Below, in pieces: positions 33,611-46,156 of a stretch of DNA of 64,000 nucleotides. The notes beneath the pieces were generated by a model. It was not told the DNA's origin. It searched no databases and was given only the letters and a program-made list of their open reading frames with translations. The stretch comes from Cornus controversa (lineage: Eukaryota; Streptophyta; Magnoliopsida; Cornales; Cornaceae): contig CM048846.1 in NCBI GenBank assembly GCA_026545225.1, forward strand, positions 16,243,001-16,307,000, given 5' to 3'. Numbering within the stretch: the first letter of the stretch is position 1; each line of letters starts with the position of its first letter. A program made the translations under genes and the position numbers.

Positions 33611-35470
33611 AATCGTTGTTAAGGATAAGAATAAAATTGTCAAGAAAAAATAATTTTAAAGATAAAGTATATTTAAAATATGCACTCACCAAACGTATTT
33701 TTTCACTTAAATGTTGTCTAACAAAATTCCTTTTACGAAGGTCTTATTAATGAAGTCATTTTGATATTAGGAAGCTCCCCCAATCAAGGCTAAATAAAGC
33801 TAAACAAAACTCATTAAATTTCTTATATGAAAAACTAGGCACAAAAGAAGACAAGAAAATTATTTATAAATTACTAAAGAATCGGAAAAAAAATAGATCA
33901 ACTAAAGACCTAAACCAAATTAGATTTATTAAGAACATAGATAACATAATATTAGTCAAAGAAAGTGATATATTAAATAAATGAAAGAATTATTTTCAAA
34001 ATCTTTAAATGAGGACTATCCTAGAAGAGAAGTAGAAAGGAATGAACTTATCATAGGAATGATAAATAAAATCACCAACAAGGAGGTAGATGACATTAAA
34101 AATAATAAAGCGATAGGTCCGGATAATATACCTGTTAAAACTTAGAGAACATTAGGGAAAGTATGAATTGAATAGCTAACAAAGTTATTTAACAATATCC
34201 TAAAACAAGGCATGATGCCAAATGAGCGGAGAAAAGTACAGTAGTACCTATTTACAAAAATAAAGGAAAATACAAAATTGTGGCAATTATAAAAGAACTA
34301 AATTAATGAGTCATATAATAAAAATATAGGAAAGAATAATAGAACAAAGACTAAGGAAAGAGCTCACAATATCCGATAACCAATTCAGATTCATGTCGGG
34401 AAGATCAACAATGGAAGCTATTTACTTAGACAATTAGTTAAAATATATAGGAGTAAGTAACAAGACCCACACATGATTTTTATCAATTTAGAAAAAGAAT
34501 ATGATAGGATCCCAAGAGATATAATTTGGTAGACCCTACAAAGAAAACAATTCCTCTTACAAATCATAAAAATTATCCAAAATATGTATATGAATACAAA
34601 GACTAAAATTTGTAACATGTTTGGTAAATCTAGAGAATTTTCTATAAACATAGGATTACACCAAGGATCGGTGTTAAGCACATATCTGTTTGCAATAATC
34701 TTAAATGAAGTAACAAAAAAATTCCAAAACAAAATTCCATGGTACATGATGTTTGCCAAAAGGATATAGAATTAGTCAAACTAAAATCAAGTATATAGAG
34801 CAAATTTAATAAATATTCAAATATTAATAATATAATGATAGTATTTCAAAATCAAAGAATTACTCAAAACAATCACTTTCGGTATCTAGGATTGATAATA
34901 CAAAAAAATGGAGAGATTGATAGTGATGTAACTAGAAGAATTGGAATGGGTTGGACAAAATAAAGGCAAGCTAATGGCATTTTATATGATAAAAGAATAA
35001 CATGTAAGATAAAAGTACAATTCTATAAGACCATTATTAAACCAACTATGTTATATGAAACAAAGTGTTGGACCCTAAAAAAGAAACAAGAACGTCTTCG
35101 TGTAGCGAAAATGAGAATATTAAGATGGATGAATGGAGTGAGTAAAAGAGATGGAGTCACTAATAAAAGTGTAAGAAAAATTTGATGTTGTACCCATTGT
35201 TAAAAAAAATAAAAAAAAGTAAACTTCAATGATTTGCACATATACATCAAAAACCTAGCAATGTGACGATAAAATGAGGAAGACAAGTTGTAATAATCGT
35301 AAGAGACAGAAAGGAAGGTCAAAAATAGCATGAGATGAAGTTATTAAAAATAATTTTAAAAAATTTAATATAGTAAGTGAATTGCCATATAATATAAAAA
35401 AGCTTGGAGAGAAAATATTCATGTTACCAACCTCATTCATATAAGATTAAGGCGACAACAACAATGATGA

Positions 35471-37130
35471 TCCATGGTTAATGTTAGCTTGTTTTTTTTC
35501 GGGTTTAGTTCTTGCTTGTCAGTGTTTACACCAAGGCCACAAGTAATTCAGACTCTTGCATAATTTGTAACCTTTTAGGTCATTGTAAGCATTACAGTCC
35601 TTGTTATTTGAAAATAATTCCTGGCATTTGTTTTCATGTCTTAGCTGAATGCATGGTTTCTTGAATTTAAGCTTCATGGCCCATAATAGAATCAGTTTTA
35701 AGCATCCAGAAGCTTAATGCATGGCTTCTTGACTGACATTAAGCTCTTTTACTCCAAATCTGTAAATCGAATCAGATTGAAGCGTCCAGAATCCATCGAA
35801 CAATTATCCAAAATTCCGCACATGAACCATTAATGTCGAGAAGTAAACAGAGCAGATTTACAGTATAAACAAGACTAAATTAGAGGTACCTTCAGCCATT
35901 CAAGAAGTTCAAAGAGACATTCTATATGCATAAACAACACAATGAGACATGAATGTGTGTTTGTGCAGTGTATCAGACTTGATTTCGATGATGGTTTGTT
36001 AAAATCGAATTCATAAGCCTAAAACAATCAAAAGTTTTTTGGATACAAAATTAAGTGAAGGGAAAAAAAAATAAAAAAAAGCAATACTAAAATAATAAGA
36101 AGTGTATTACCTCCATCAAAGAGAACTCTAAAAAATGCATAAAGGAGCTCTAAATGGAATCCCTTCACAGCCACCTGTTTTCCTTTTTTTCTCTCTTTTC
36201 CTTTCTCTATCCTAATATTATGCTCGTCATTAAAATTTTGAAAGCAAATTATACTACAGAACAGATTTCAATGTCCAAGCTTTTTATGCCAAATCAAGAA
36301 TCTGCAGTTATCATATTCGAGTTTCAATAGTCTGCCTCTGCAGATTAAATCAAGAACATTAAAAAGATGAAGATAACAATCCTTCCGTCTCAATCATTGT
36401 CCCCAAATGCAAGGCCTAAAATGAATTGTAGCAAGAACGACAATATATTAGTATATCTTACTCGTAAAACAAACAAAAGAAGATTGAGTTATAGATCATT
36501 AAAGAATGTGAAGAACAATTGAGGTAAAGGACGCAGATCTAATCAATGAAATAGTAAATATTAATATCACGTTACTAAAAACCAAAATCCATCTAATAAG
36601 CTTAAAACACAAACAAACAAGAGAATGTCGTGTTTAAGCAGCAGCCAAGGCCGCCAAGACATGTAGCTGCTTTAAAATTTCTGATGCAATTATATGATTA
36701 AAAGGCACTGAAAAGCTTTACATATATCCAGCAACTAAATTATCTCCAAAATTTGTGTCTCAATGGTCAATCCCACAAAAAAAAAAAGAAGAATAATAGG
36801 AATAATTGCACAAGATGCAGCCATACAGGTTAGAATCAGTACTCTGCAATCTCACTCTCAACTCGGCTTGATAAAACTTTTCCCTAACTATTTGGATATT
36901 GTGTCTCCTTAGTGCCTCATTGGAAAGGAACTCAAGTTTATTTAGAGGCCATTACACAGTGTTGGCCCTTGTTAATTGAGGTGCTGAGAGAAGCAATCTG
37001 TGAAACTAATTTTTGGCTTCTTGGAAAACTAAGTTCCACCACTGCACCAGGCAATGGTGAAAGATGCGTACGCTATCTGTCTAGCTCATTCATGAAAGAG
37101 AGTTTGGGGCAAAACACCTGTATTAAACAA
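35471..37130. other. No gene recognised
   Basis: AT-rich with scattered longer GC segments. The open frame 36,912-37,220 (102 codons, +) matches nothing I know and overlaps a MITE-like piece. I see no repeat boundaries. Confidence 0.4.
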
Positions 37131-37133
37131 AGA

Positions 37134-37305
37134 GTAATGATAGAGGCTCCAAATTCAGTAGATTCCAAATGGGGCTTATGTAAGTGGGCATGTGAGCCCC
37201 ATCGCATGATGCAAGTGTGACATCATGTGGTGGGACCCACATCCCCACTCACATTACAATCACTTGACATCTTCTGAATTCAGAAGATGTATCATTTTCC
37301 TTTAA
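37134..37305. mobile_element. Possible small MITE
   Basis: ATGATAGAGGCTCCAAATTC at the left and, on the minus strand, ATGATACATCTTCTGAATTC at the right are loosely inverted. The interior is partly self-complementary (CATGTGAGCCCCATCGCATG, CATCATGTGGTGGGACCCAC). No clear target duplication is seen. Confidence 0.4.
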
Positions 37306-38544
37306 CAAATCCCAAGAAAGTGATGCAGAAATGTCAGAGTTTCTATAGAATATTACAGAACAACAAAGGACCCACAGGCCTGAGCCCCCAAAAGTATGGG
37401 TAAAAGGCAGGAAGTATGCACCACTTGGATTTCCAGGGCATGGAGCCTAGATACGCTAGAATACTATTCATCAGCCACTTTCACCCTCCAATCCATTTTT
37501 TAAAAAGAATTGTTTCTTAGCTATAAAGCGAATTATTTAACCTCAAGATGGTGCATGCAGCATGTATTTTGTTCCAGGCTTGCAATTTGCAAGTCTAACA
37601 CAAGGGAACAACATACTTCTGTGGTTACTTTCGTGAATTCTGTTCTGATTAATAAGAATTTTATGAAAAAAGGAAGGGCAGCGCCGCAGGGCTGGGCCCA
37701 ATCCCAAGAGATGGAAAATGAAAAGGGCATCTCCCAAGGGCGAGCTTGGACATCCAATGCTGCCAAGTCTAGCTAAAGTAGATCCACTCGTCATTCTGAT
37801 TGCCATCCAATCCAATACACTTTTTATTTCTAAATTTTATAATTAACAGTAATTGCGCTTCCAGCATCTATTTCACCTTCAGAATTAGCAAATCAGATAT
37901 TAAAGGACCATCTTCTAGTCACAGTTATTGTTATTGTTACTTTTCTTATGAACAAGAAATGTATTGATAGGGAAAAAGAGTGATGCAAGGCTGCACATAC
38001 TGAAACACAACAGAACAGCAAAGAAATTTGACAAGCATATGACTTGAAAAAAACAATCCCCTTCCCTCAAGGCTTCCTGTCATTCTATTCAACCAAATAC
38101 ACTAAATTAAGCAGTGAAACACCAATTTGCACAGAATCTTGCCACCTCCGTTCATAGAGCAATATGCCAACCAGGAAAGGTATCCAACATCGTCCTATGG
38201 ATCACCTAAAAACCACGAAAAGAGGGAAAGCAAAATTGCCCAACATCTCAAAGAGCCAAGCAATGTAGAAATTATCAATTGTCTCAGCAAATATGTTGTG
38301 TATAAGCATCTATTATAAATAATCCAAAATCATACTAAACAAGTGGTCAACCATGAGGGAATTGTTTTAGAGGTTTGTCCAACCAAGTGAGGAAGGCAAC
38401 CTAAAAGGGTCTTGAGAACACAGGACCAACTTTGCTGGGATAACCAATGACATTCCATATGGTTGTAGTCTTGTAGAGGCATTTAATTAGGTGGATGGAG
38501 AGAACCAAGATGATTTGGAAAGGAGTCTCGTGTGATTATCATTT
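37306..38544. other. No gene recognised; possible LINE tail
   Basis: AACAAGAAATGTATTGATAG followed by AAGAGTGATGCAAGG (37,950-38,000) resembles the complement of plant L1-type LINE 3' ends. No open frame is convincing. Confidence 0.3.
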
Positions 38545-38552
38545 GCAATAAC

Positions 38553-39931
38553 TAGGGGTGGCAAATTGGGTGTCAACCCGCCAACCCGCCCATATCCGCC
38601 CAGTTAAAAATAGATATGGGTGACTTATTTTCTTATACGGGTCATAAACGGGTTGGATAAATATAAACCAATTAATTAGCGGGTTAGATGGGTTGAATAT
38701 GGGTTGAATATGGGTACCCATATTCAACCCATCTTCCACCCATAAAACAAAATGTGAATTAAAATTTCTCTCTTCTATCCAACCTCTCTCTCTCTTTGAT
38801 CTCACTTCTCTCTCTCTTTCCTTTCTCTCTCTTCGATCCCACCTCTCTCTCTCTTCCCTTTCTCTCTCTTCGATCCCACCTCTCTCTCTCTTCCCCTTTC
38901 TCTCTCTATACTTGGACAATGTTTTTTTTAAAAATATATATATATTTTAGTAAGAATTCAATTTTTTAACAAATAATATTTTTCCTTTTTAGTAATTATT
39001 GTTGGATTTTACCATTATAATTTCTTAATTAAAAATAAGAATAATATATAATTTAGACACAAACTTTATAGTGCAACAATAATTTTCATTGGAGCATTGT
39101 CTATATATATATATATATTCATCATTCTTTAGATTTTTTTTATTAATTCCAAAAAAAAAAAATGACTCATCGAAAGGTCACATATTTTATTTTCTCAACG
39201 GTATTTTTATTTTTATTGATTAGTTCCAAAAGACTCAGACTCATCCAAAAGTCACATTCTCTCCCCCTATACACATAGTTCATTTTGTATTAAAAAACAA
39301 GAATAATTGAATTTTCAAAAGTCACCTTTCTCTATCTACAAAGTCCATTTTTGTGTTTGAGTACCTTTCTCAATGTTTTAATTTTAATTATATTCCATGT
39401 GTTTCTGTGATTTGGTAGGTCATTTTTAAAATTGCCCAATTATGATACAATTGAGTTAGTGTTGAAGACCTTTTTCAATTGAAATACTTATTATAATTGT
39501 TTGCTTATGTTTTGGTGTTTTTTAAAGAAAATTTATGCCGACTAAGTTACTCGAGACTCTATACTCTTTTTCTCTTTTGCTATAGATTCATAAATATAAT
39601 TAAACACTAGATTGCAATTAAATTCTTATATTCTTTTACGCAATCAGCTCTTGAATAAAAAAAAATTGCTAACACCTAAAAATAAACAAACCATATAAAT
39701 AATATCAGTATGATTAGCAAATTATAGTTTTTTTGTTTGGTTATAGATCTTGTGCATTCCATTTTTGTATTTAACGCCTACCTACTGTCGTGTCTAGTCA
39801 GGTCAAATATGGGTTGACGGGTTGACCCGACCCATATTTGACCCGCAACAAACGGGTTGAATATGGGTCACAACCCGTATTCAACCCGCCCATATTTGAC
39901 CCGGCCCAAACCGCCCAATTTGCCACCCCTA
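38553..39931. mobile_element. Non-autonomous hAT element, 1.38 kb
   Basis: The ends are TAGGGGTGGCAAATTGGG and, on the minus strand, TAGGGGTGGCAAATTGGGC. A perfect 8-bp duplication GCAATAAC flanks it (38,545-38,552 and 39,932-39,939). TAGGGGTGGCAAA with 8-bp duplications is a standard hAT signature. Subterminal regions are dense in AACCCG/CGGGTT and GGGTTGAATATGGG repeats, likely transposase-binding sites. The interior has a CT-rich microsatellite (38,765-38,908) and AT-rich filler, with no transposase. Confidence 0.92.
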
Positions 39932-39939
39932 GCAATAAC

Positions 39940-40275
39940 CAAGGACAAGGTGTGCTTGATTGAATTACTTGTTTTAAATTAACTTTTTAAAATTCTTATA
40001 AATCTATATTGGTAAATCACAATCTTGTGTAGTGAATTGCACTCAAACATGGCTAGGATAAAAAGACTGAACATTTTTAACTTAATAGCAAGCACCATTC
40101 ACCACTCCATTGTTGTATTCAGAAAATAAAATAAATAAAAAAAAGTAGCGCATATCTGTTTTCTTTGAGAATGAACTCAAGATTCAGGTCATCCTCCAGC
40201 GACTATGTTTTAGTAATAGGTAGATGTTATTGGATTGCCAAATTATATGCTTAATACTATTTTTTTTCCAGCAGC
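39940..40275. other. No gene recognised
   Basis: Unique-looking AT-rich sequence between two hAT-type elements; nothing is supported. Confidence 0.4.
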
Positions 40276-40283
40276 TTCTTTAA

Positions 40284-41132
40284 CTAAGAAGCACAGAAAC
40301 GGATACGGGGCACGGATGCGGCAAACATGGCGACATGGCAAATCCTAAAAAATAGGACATGGACACAGCGGGGACACGGCAAATAATAAATATTTATTTT
40401 TATATAATCTTTGATGTTGTAGTTTAAATAATTAAGAGTAATATTATTTTTCATCAACCTAACAAAGCAAAAATTCACAAATCACAAGTCACAAGTAAAC
40501 AATTGAATCTACTCCACAACAACAATAATTAAAAGAGAACAATATTGTCACAAAGTCATAAAACCAAATCAAAACAAGACATTATAATAAAAACTAGTCT
40601 TATCATTTAAACATCATTCCAGCTTACTCCAAATACAAAAGTATCATCAGAAAGTCACATGTAAAAGATAGCAGTTGTACAGTAAGAGAAAGAAGAGCAA
40701 AAAGAACAAAGATGAAGAGACATGAGATGAGTTGTAGTTGAATTGTTAAAACAACCTTTCTAGAATTTGTGTTTTGCTGGGAAAGAGAAAAAAAGAGGCT
40801 AAAAAAAAAAGAAAAAAGAAAAAAAAATTAGGTTTTTGTTAGAAAACGAATTAGGAATTAGTGAAAAATAAAGTAAGAATCCATGGAAGAGAAAAGATTC
40901 ACGAAAACAAGAGGAAAAAGAGAAGAAAAAAACAAAAAAATTGGCATGCCCAACATATGTCCGTACCGTGTCCGAAAATTCATGGCGTGTCGGATGCGTG
41001 TCCGCTCCGTATCCGAAAATTAAAAAAAAAAAAAAATTTAAGACACGTTTTTTGGCGTGTCCAACACTAACACGTGTCGAGGCATGTCCGACATGGATTC
41101 TTTGCCTTTTTAGGCGTGTCCGTGCTTCCTAG
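40284..41132. mobile_element. hAT-type element of the CTAGGAAGCAC family, 849 bp
   Basis: The ends are CTAAGAAGCACAGAAACGG and, on the minus strand, CTAGGAAGCACGGACACGCC. Subterminal GTGTCCG and CGGACACG-like words recur (40,300-40,380 and 40,950-41,110). The 8-bp flanks TTCTTTAA and TTCTCTAT are only partly alike. It is related to the smaller element at 23,516-24,063 and has no coding sequence. Confidence 0.65.
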
Positions 41133-41140
41133 TTCTCTAT

Positions 41141-42103
41141 CAAGTGCATTTATCAAACTCACTTAAAAAGATACATTCCATTACAGGGGTCTCAATTTAA
41201 AGTCCAACACGCTACTGAACTATGATTGAATGCTAAAAAAAGTGCATTGCCGGTGTATGGCGCTTATGAGTAAACATGATAAATGAAAGGTGATTTTTTT
41301 AAATTTAATTTGAATTGACAATTATGTCATTAAATTTTCAGTGCTACGAATCTGATTGTTTATAAATTAGTCTACTAATTCAGTTTTATCAAACAACGCC
41401 CTAAAATTCAAATTTTGATTTTTTGTTTTTCTCAACAAAAGGTTATTCTTTTTTTATTTTTACCCCTTTTTGGAGATATATGACACCTAGGAATGTATCA
41501 TTAGCGTGGGTAGCTAGAGGATGTTGTTGCACTATTTTCAAGTTCTCTTTACTAATGTGCATGAATGTGTTCATTTAGCCTGCTTGACTCCTTTGTCGAG
41601 AACCAAAGCAAAGAATGCACTCTTTCAGTAGAGTTATAAAACATGGAAATTTTAATCCCACACAAAAATAATAAATTAAACAAAGGTCATGATTAGATCT
41701 TAAGTTGGGGCAAGAACCATAACATGAAATTTGAATTGATCAAAATAATTTCAAATTAGTCGAATGTCATCTATTTTGTAATAGAATTGCAAGCTAAACC
41801 CAATTCCATGAAATGAAAAATAAGCATGCTCATACTTATAGGGGGACGTAGCCCACAATTCTTTTTGCATAATTCACAATTTGTATTTTAAAGGCTTGTG
41901 ATAGAGTATTATGATCATAACCGAAGGCTCTGATAAGGTCAAAGTGAGGGTGGTGAATTAAACCTAGCAATGGTGAAGAGGTCTTATGCTTATGGATATT
42001 AATTTCAAATTTTAGTTATTTGCTAGATTCTCGCTAATTGTGATTTTAATTTTAGTTTGTTTCAGTTATTTCTTATAATTTGTATTCAATTACACACTCA
42101 CAT
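41141..42103. other. No gene recognised
   Basis: AT-rich sequence without convincing open frames or repeat boundaries. Confidence 0.4.
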
Positions 42104-42243
42104 AAAGGGCTAGCTCTATGCACGAGGCTCCTGCCATTGCGATTTGCGGGTCTAGAGAGAGTCAAATGTACGTAGCCTTACTATTTTCTTATTTCGAACC
42201 CGTGACCTCCAGGTCACAAATCACAATGGAGCAATCTTACTGT
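42104..42243 (-). mobile_element. Au-like tRNA-derived SINE
   Basis: On the minus strand it starts AACAGTAAGATTGCTCCATT. It continues with GACCTGGAGGTCACGGGTTC (B box), then AAGGCTACGTACATTTGACT, and ends CAATGGCAGGAGCCTCGTGC ATAGAG. This is the order of landmarks in the plant Au SINE family. A 3' T-rich end is not preserved. Confidence 0.8.
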
Positions 42244-42299
42244 TAGAATCACACAATCACATAAACATGAAATAAATAGAGAGCAAAGACGTGTGAATT

Positions 42300-42435
42300 T
42301 TTATGTGAAAAAACCTAAATAAGAAAAAGCTACGGAATCTAGTCAACCATGAACAATCCACTATGAGAAAAAAACCTAAATGAGAAAAAACTACGGAATC
42401 CAGTCCAAACATGAACAATCCACTATGAGAAAAAA
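42300..42435. repeat. Direct duplication of about 63 bp
   Basis: AAACCTAAATAAGAAAAAGC...CCACTATGAGAAAA occurs twice in tandem (about 42,308-42,370 and 42,371-42,433) with a few substitutions. Confidence 0.75.
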
Positions 42436-44204
42436 GTTGCAAATAGGTTGACAGTTCCCACAACCCAAAAGTCCTAGTTACCTCTTGACACATTACACAA
42501 CCAAATTCACACTCAAAGTCTCCAAGCCCTTGATACACTTCATCAACAGACTTTGCTTCACGAAATCTGTTTCTCCATAGTTGTTCAAATCTTCTGTTCA
42601 TTTCTTTTATCGTTTGAATTGATTCATCTCGATAATCTGATGTACTTCTCCTTATTGAATACGCAATCAGATATAATGAAGTCTAAAGGAAACCAGACAT
42701 TGAGTAAACAGGGAATTTCCCTCACTTTCAAGGTTTTTCTCTCTTTAGATGATTAAAGGCTTGTAACCACACCCTAGACTGACTATAAACCCATATTTGT
42801 AGCCTATAATGGTAGCTCATACGATCTGGTAAGTTGGATCACTGTAGAAGTCAGTTTCCAGAGATTTTCCAAAATTAAATTTTTGCAGGGTTCAATCTAT
42901 TGACACCTACTGGGAAGCTCAGTCAAGGCTTACTGGAGCTCAACAAAAAGTTTAATGAAATTTTTTGTTGGATCCACCTATCAATCGAAGTCTACTAGAC
43001 AGTCCCCTGATCAATCGATATATAATGTTTTCTATTAAAAACATAATTTTGAAACCTGTTCAAGAATCAATACTTTGAAAAGCCACTTTTACAAAAACAA
43101 GTTTAAACAAATATTTTGAGCCTCAACAAGATCAAAACTAAGTTATCTGAGGTCTTTCTAAGGCATTTACCTGTGCCCTAGATATATGATAGAGCCTGCA
43201 GATTTTGCACCGTGTCTTCGCAAATCATTGTCTGCATTGTCTTTGACAGTTGTACTCAAATAGCGTATGAACTTTGAAACACTACAACCAATTTTTGAGT
43301 ACGAAATTGCAACACATGACTCACACCTAACAGTTTGGAATTGCAGGAACCTCCTATCAGCAAGTAGATCCAATTCACTCCTATCTACTTCCACTTTCAA
43401 TCTCTAACCGAGAACCAACAGCTAGATTATCACCTATCTAGTGAACAAACCCTTCCATCTTTTGTGTCTAGAATATCATCATCTCTTGGGTTTTGTTCAT
43501 TCATCAATTTCTATCTAAGGTTTTTCAAATTTCCATTTTTTGTTGTTTTTTGTCGATTGCTCACGCTTGACTTCCTCTTTTTCAATTTTTGAATAAACAT
43601 ACATTAAGCAAACCTTTTTTTGGTATAATTCCTTTCCTCAATTAACTTATGGCACATATTAATCCTAATAATGACAAGACATTGAAAAGCTCTGATTGCT
43701 TTCTAATGGGTTCTGAGTTTTTTTGGATGAACGGTTTCCATCTTATCCTTCAAAAGAGTTTTTCTTGCATAAACTTGTTGCAAAAAAAATTCAAGAATTA
43801 AGACAAATTCTTTGCCATTCTGACTCCCAAGGCTTTTTCAGATCTCTTCCTCCATATCCCCTATTTTTTATTCCTTGCTCTGTGCATTAACACTTCATAG
43901 TCAAACAAAACTCTAATACATCCAAACGATAAAATCATAATTCTAGCTCAATCCCAATTCCAAAATTCATGGCACTGAACTGCAACTCTAAACTTCAATT
44001 TCAATTTTGTGTGTCGATCAGACCCTAACATAATTGACATGAAATATTAAACAGTGAAAGTAACAACAGTGAGTGAACTCGCAACTTCTTTTAGAGCAAA
44101 GAATCTAAAGCTAAATCAGGGAGAACACACAAAATCACAATGGCCAGCAAAAAAAAAAAAAGGTTGCCAAACAATAATTTCTCAAACAAATAACAAGTAC
44201 TACT
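42436..44204. other. No gene recognised; downstream flank of DNA glycosylase gene
   Basis: I see no conserved open frame. The part next to 44,204 should hold the glycosylase 3' untranslated region and, if the gene has a last intron (see that entry), a small last exon I could not locate. Confidence 0.4.
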
Positions 44205-45344
44205 TTAGAATTTAGAGCAAAAAGGCAAATACCCGAAATTTGCAATGCTACTAATAGGCTCCAAAAGCTGTAACTGATGCTGTTGCTCCATCATTTGTTG
44301 CTGCAACGGGACAATGCCCTCTAAAGGCGTCACTCCTCCAGCTGGTTGAGCCCCCTTTCCTTCAACAAACCTCCACATATACCACGACCCCACAGATCGA
44401 TACGGCTTCCACTTCTCACAGAGCTGTTCCATCTGTGACGGCCTTGGAAGCTCATCCAAACCATAAAGAAGTTGCACGCCTTTCCGAACACCGACATCAC
44501 CTACCGGCAACACATCCGGCCTGTGCAGCGAGAAAATCATGAACATATGCACTGACCATGACCCAATTCCCTTCACCATTGTAAGCATAGTAAACAGTGA
44601 CTTATCGTCCATTCCTACAATTGAATTGTCAGATAAAATCCCAGTGGTGTACTTGTTCGCTAGGTCATACAAGTAAATAGCTTTTCGGCCTGAGATTCCG
44701 ATTTGCCTGAGCTGTTGTGTCGATAGCCCAAGCACAACGTCGGGGCGAACACCGTCCTCGCCGCCGCAAAGGTCGAGAAAGCGAGTGTAGATCGAGGTCC
44801 CGGCCTTGTTCGCGAGTTGTTGGTAGAGAATGCTCCTGGTTAGGGCAAGGAACGGTGAGTGGTGAGACTCGAAAATGGGAGGCGGGTGAGAGTCGATCAA
44901 GTTCGCGAGTAGTGGATCGACGGCACGCAGATGCCGAATCGCAAGATCGATCTCACCTTCAGATGACAATGGTTTTATGATGCTCGGCAAAACCCTAGCT
45001 GATCTTGAAGAATTTCTCCTCCTCGTCTTAGCGGCGGCGGCAGTGGTGGTGGTGTCTTGGTGAACTGTGAGAGATTTTGAGGACACGCCATCGGCGGCAT
45101 CAACCAGAGATTTGTCGTCGGCGGCGGCGGAGACGGAGGCGTTGGAGGAGAGTTTTCTGATTTTCTGGGGTCGGATTGGGATTTTGGAGGAGTTTGAGGG
45201 GGTTTGGGAAAAATCAGTTGAGGGGGGTTGTGAAACTGGGATTTCTTGGGACTGAGAAGTGGGTTCTTCAAGAGATTGGGAGTGATGGGGCTGAGAGGGT
45301 GGTTGGGTTTGGGTCTGGGTCTGTATCTGAGTTTGCTCACCCAT
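44205..45344 (-). CDS. HhH-GPD DNA glycosylase (AlkA/MAG-type base excision repair)
   Basis: A single open frame of 379 residues, like plant AlkA-type 3-methyladenine glycosylases. Residues 1-120 are low-complexity, Gln/Ser/Pro-rich, ending in a basic TRRRNSSRSAR (106-117) that could be a nuclear signal. The catalytic domain runs from about 125 to 330: LAIRHLRAVDP (134-144), FLALTRSILYQQLANKAG (165-182), the helix-hairpin-helix VKGIGSWSV (257-265), then DVLPVGDVGVRKG with the likely catalytic Asp283, and KWKPYRSVGSWYMWR (311-325). It should cut alkylated purines from DNA in the nucleus. A Gln-rich tail follows. The last residues (FGYLPFCSKF) run over a possible donor GTATTT at 44,232, and family members as I recall them end in a short GACAWGQ-like sequence, so a last intron is possible. 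The start ATG is the first in frame. Confidence 0.92.
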   Translation of the reverse strand: MGEQTQIQTQTQTQPPSQPHHSQSLEEPTSQSQEIPVSQPPSTDFSQTPSNSSKIPIRPQKIRKLSSNASVSAAADDKSLVDAADGVSSKSLTVHQDTTTTAAAAKTRRRNSSRSARVLPSIIKPLSSEGEIDLAIRHLRAVDPLLANLIDSHPPPIFESHHSPFLALTRSILYQQLANKAGTSIYTRFLDLCGGEDGVRPDVVLGLSTQQLRQIGISGRKAIYLYDLANKYTTGILSDNSIVGMDDKSLFTMLTMVKGIGSWSVHMFMIFSLHRPDVLPVGDVGVRKGVQLLYGLDELPRPSQMEQLCEKWKPYRSVGSWYMWRFVEGKGAQPAGGVTPLEGIVPLQQQMMEQQHQLQLLEPISSIANFGYLPFCSKF

Positions 45345-45763
45345 GCGAAAGAGATGGTCTGGCTGGTTACGTAGGGATTTTCCGGCGGTGGCAGTGGTAG
45401 TGGGAGTGTTTGTTCGGCAATGTCGATCGGATTCTGAGCGGAAGTTTCGTTAATGGGGTTGAGAGAACTAATAGTGCTAGTTTGGAAGTCGATGTAGTTT
45501 ATATGTCACGACTCAACGGGCCGGGTCTCTCTGTACTTTGTATTCTAGACCGTTTCGATTTTTCTACAGTGTTTTCGGAAATTATTATACTCCTCGTAAT
45601 TATCCGTGTGAGTTTCCATTTGGATCTCTCCAACAATTTTTTTCTTTACGGACCAATGTCTACTCGTAAAAATATGTGTCATTTCATCACTACACGAATT
45701 TTTTTTTAAATAATTGCAGTTTTCTCTGATGTCTTCCCTCCAAATTTTGTTTGTTCCATCATA

Positions 45764-45801
<38 letters not shown>

Positions 45802-46156
45802 TGTTCAGACCAAAATGCCCTTCCACCCATTTGAAAAGACCCAGTCACCCTTAAACTGCTATTATTCCTTTTGATCTCAAAATTTTTAAATATATCTCAA
45901 GACCCCTACCAAATTCCTTTTGATCTTTTAAAATTTTTAATTATAAATTTAATGGGTTCATGCATATATTTGTAGTGTATTTGTTAAAAAGAATAAAAAA
46001 ATAATTATAGAATTTGTTATGATTTGATTCTTTTCCTAAATTGTTACATAAACTATGTTAAATGAAGCGGATTTGAAAGATTATAATAGATAGACATATA
46101 GTAAATTGGATCAGACTTGATTTGATCCAAATATGACAAAAAAAAAAAAAAAAAAA
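45345..46156. other. Upstream flank of the DNA glycosylase gene
   Basis: The first 200 bases are GC-richer and probably hold the promoter and 5' leader (minus strand). No clear TATA box stands out. An (AT)n run (45,767-45,798) and a poly-A run (46,138-46,157) follow. No other gene is visible. Confidence 0.45.

Larger units (their letters stand above)
31440..35470 (+). pseudogene. Decayed RTE-clade LINE (endonuclease and reverse transcriptase)
   Basis: Reading across frames, the parts appear in order. The endonuclease (31,480-31,690) has IFVCGDFNQHV and KKREEYS. A second endonuclease part (32,570-32,720) has KTQIDY. The reverse transcriptase (33,830-34,780) has LGTKEDKKIIYKL, GPDNIPVK, NCGNYK, MSHIIK, ERIIEQRLRKE, DNQFRFMSGRSTMEAIY and the LHQGSVLS region. 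The end near 35,450 has TAAGGCGACAACAACAATG, like plant RTE tails. Stops and frameshifts are numerous, so it is dead. A Mutator-like element (31,715-32,557) splits the endonuclease. A low-complexity block (33,290-33,600) also interrupts it. Confidence 0.8.

Noticed and set aside
33266..33653. Two open frames of about 118 codons (His/Thr/Pro-rich)
   Set aside because: They come from a CCACCR triplet repeat that stays open in several frames, and they match no protein family.
36912..37220. 102-codon open frame (+)
   Set aside because: No recognisable domain, no repeat or promoter context, and it runs into a MITE-like piece.
44717..45400. Plus-strand and other-frame open frames over the DNA glycosylase gene
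   Set aside because: They are shadows of the real minus-strand gene.
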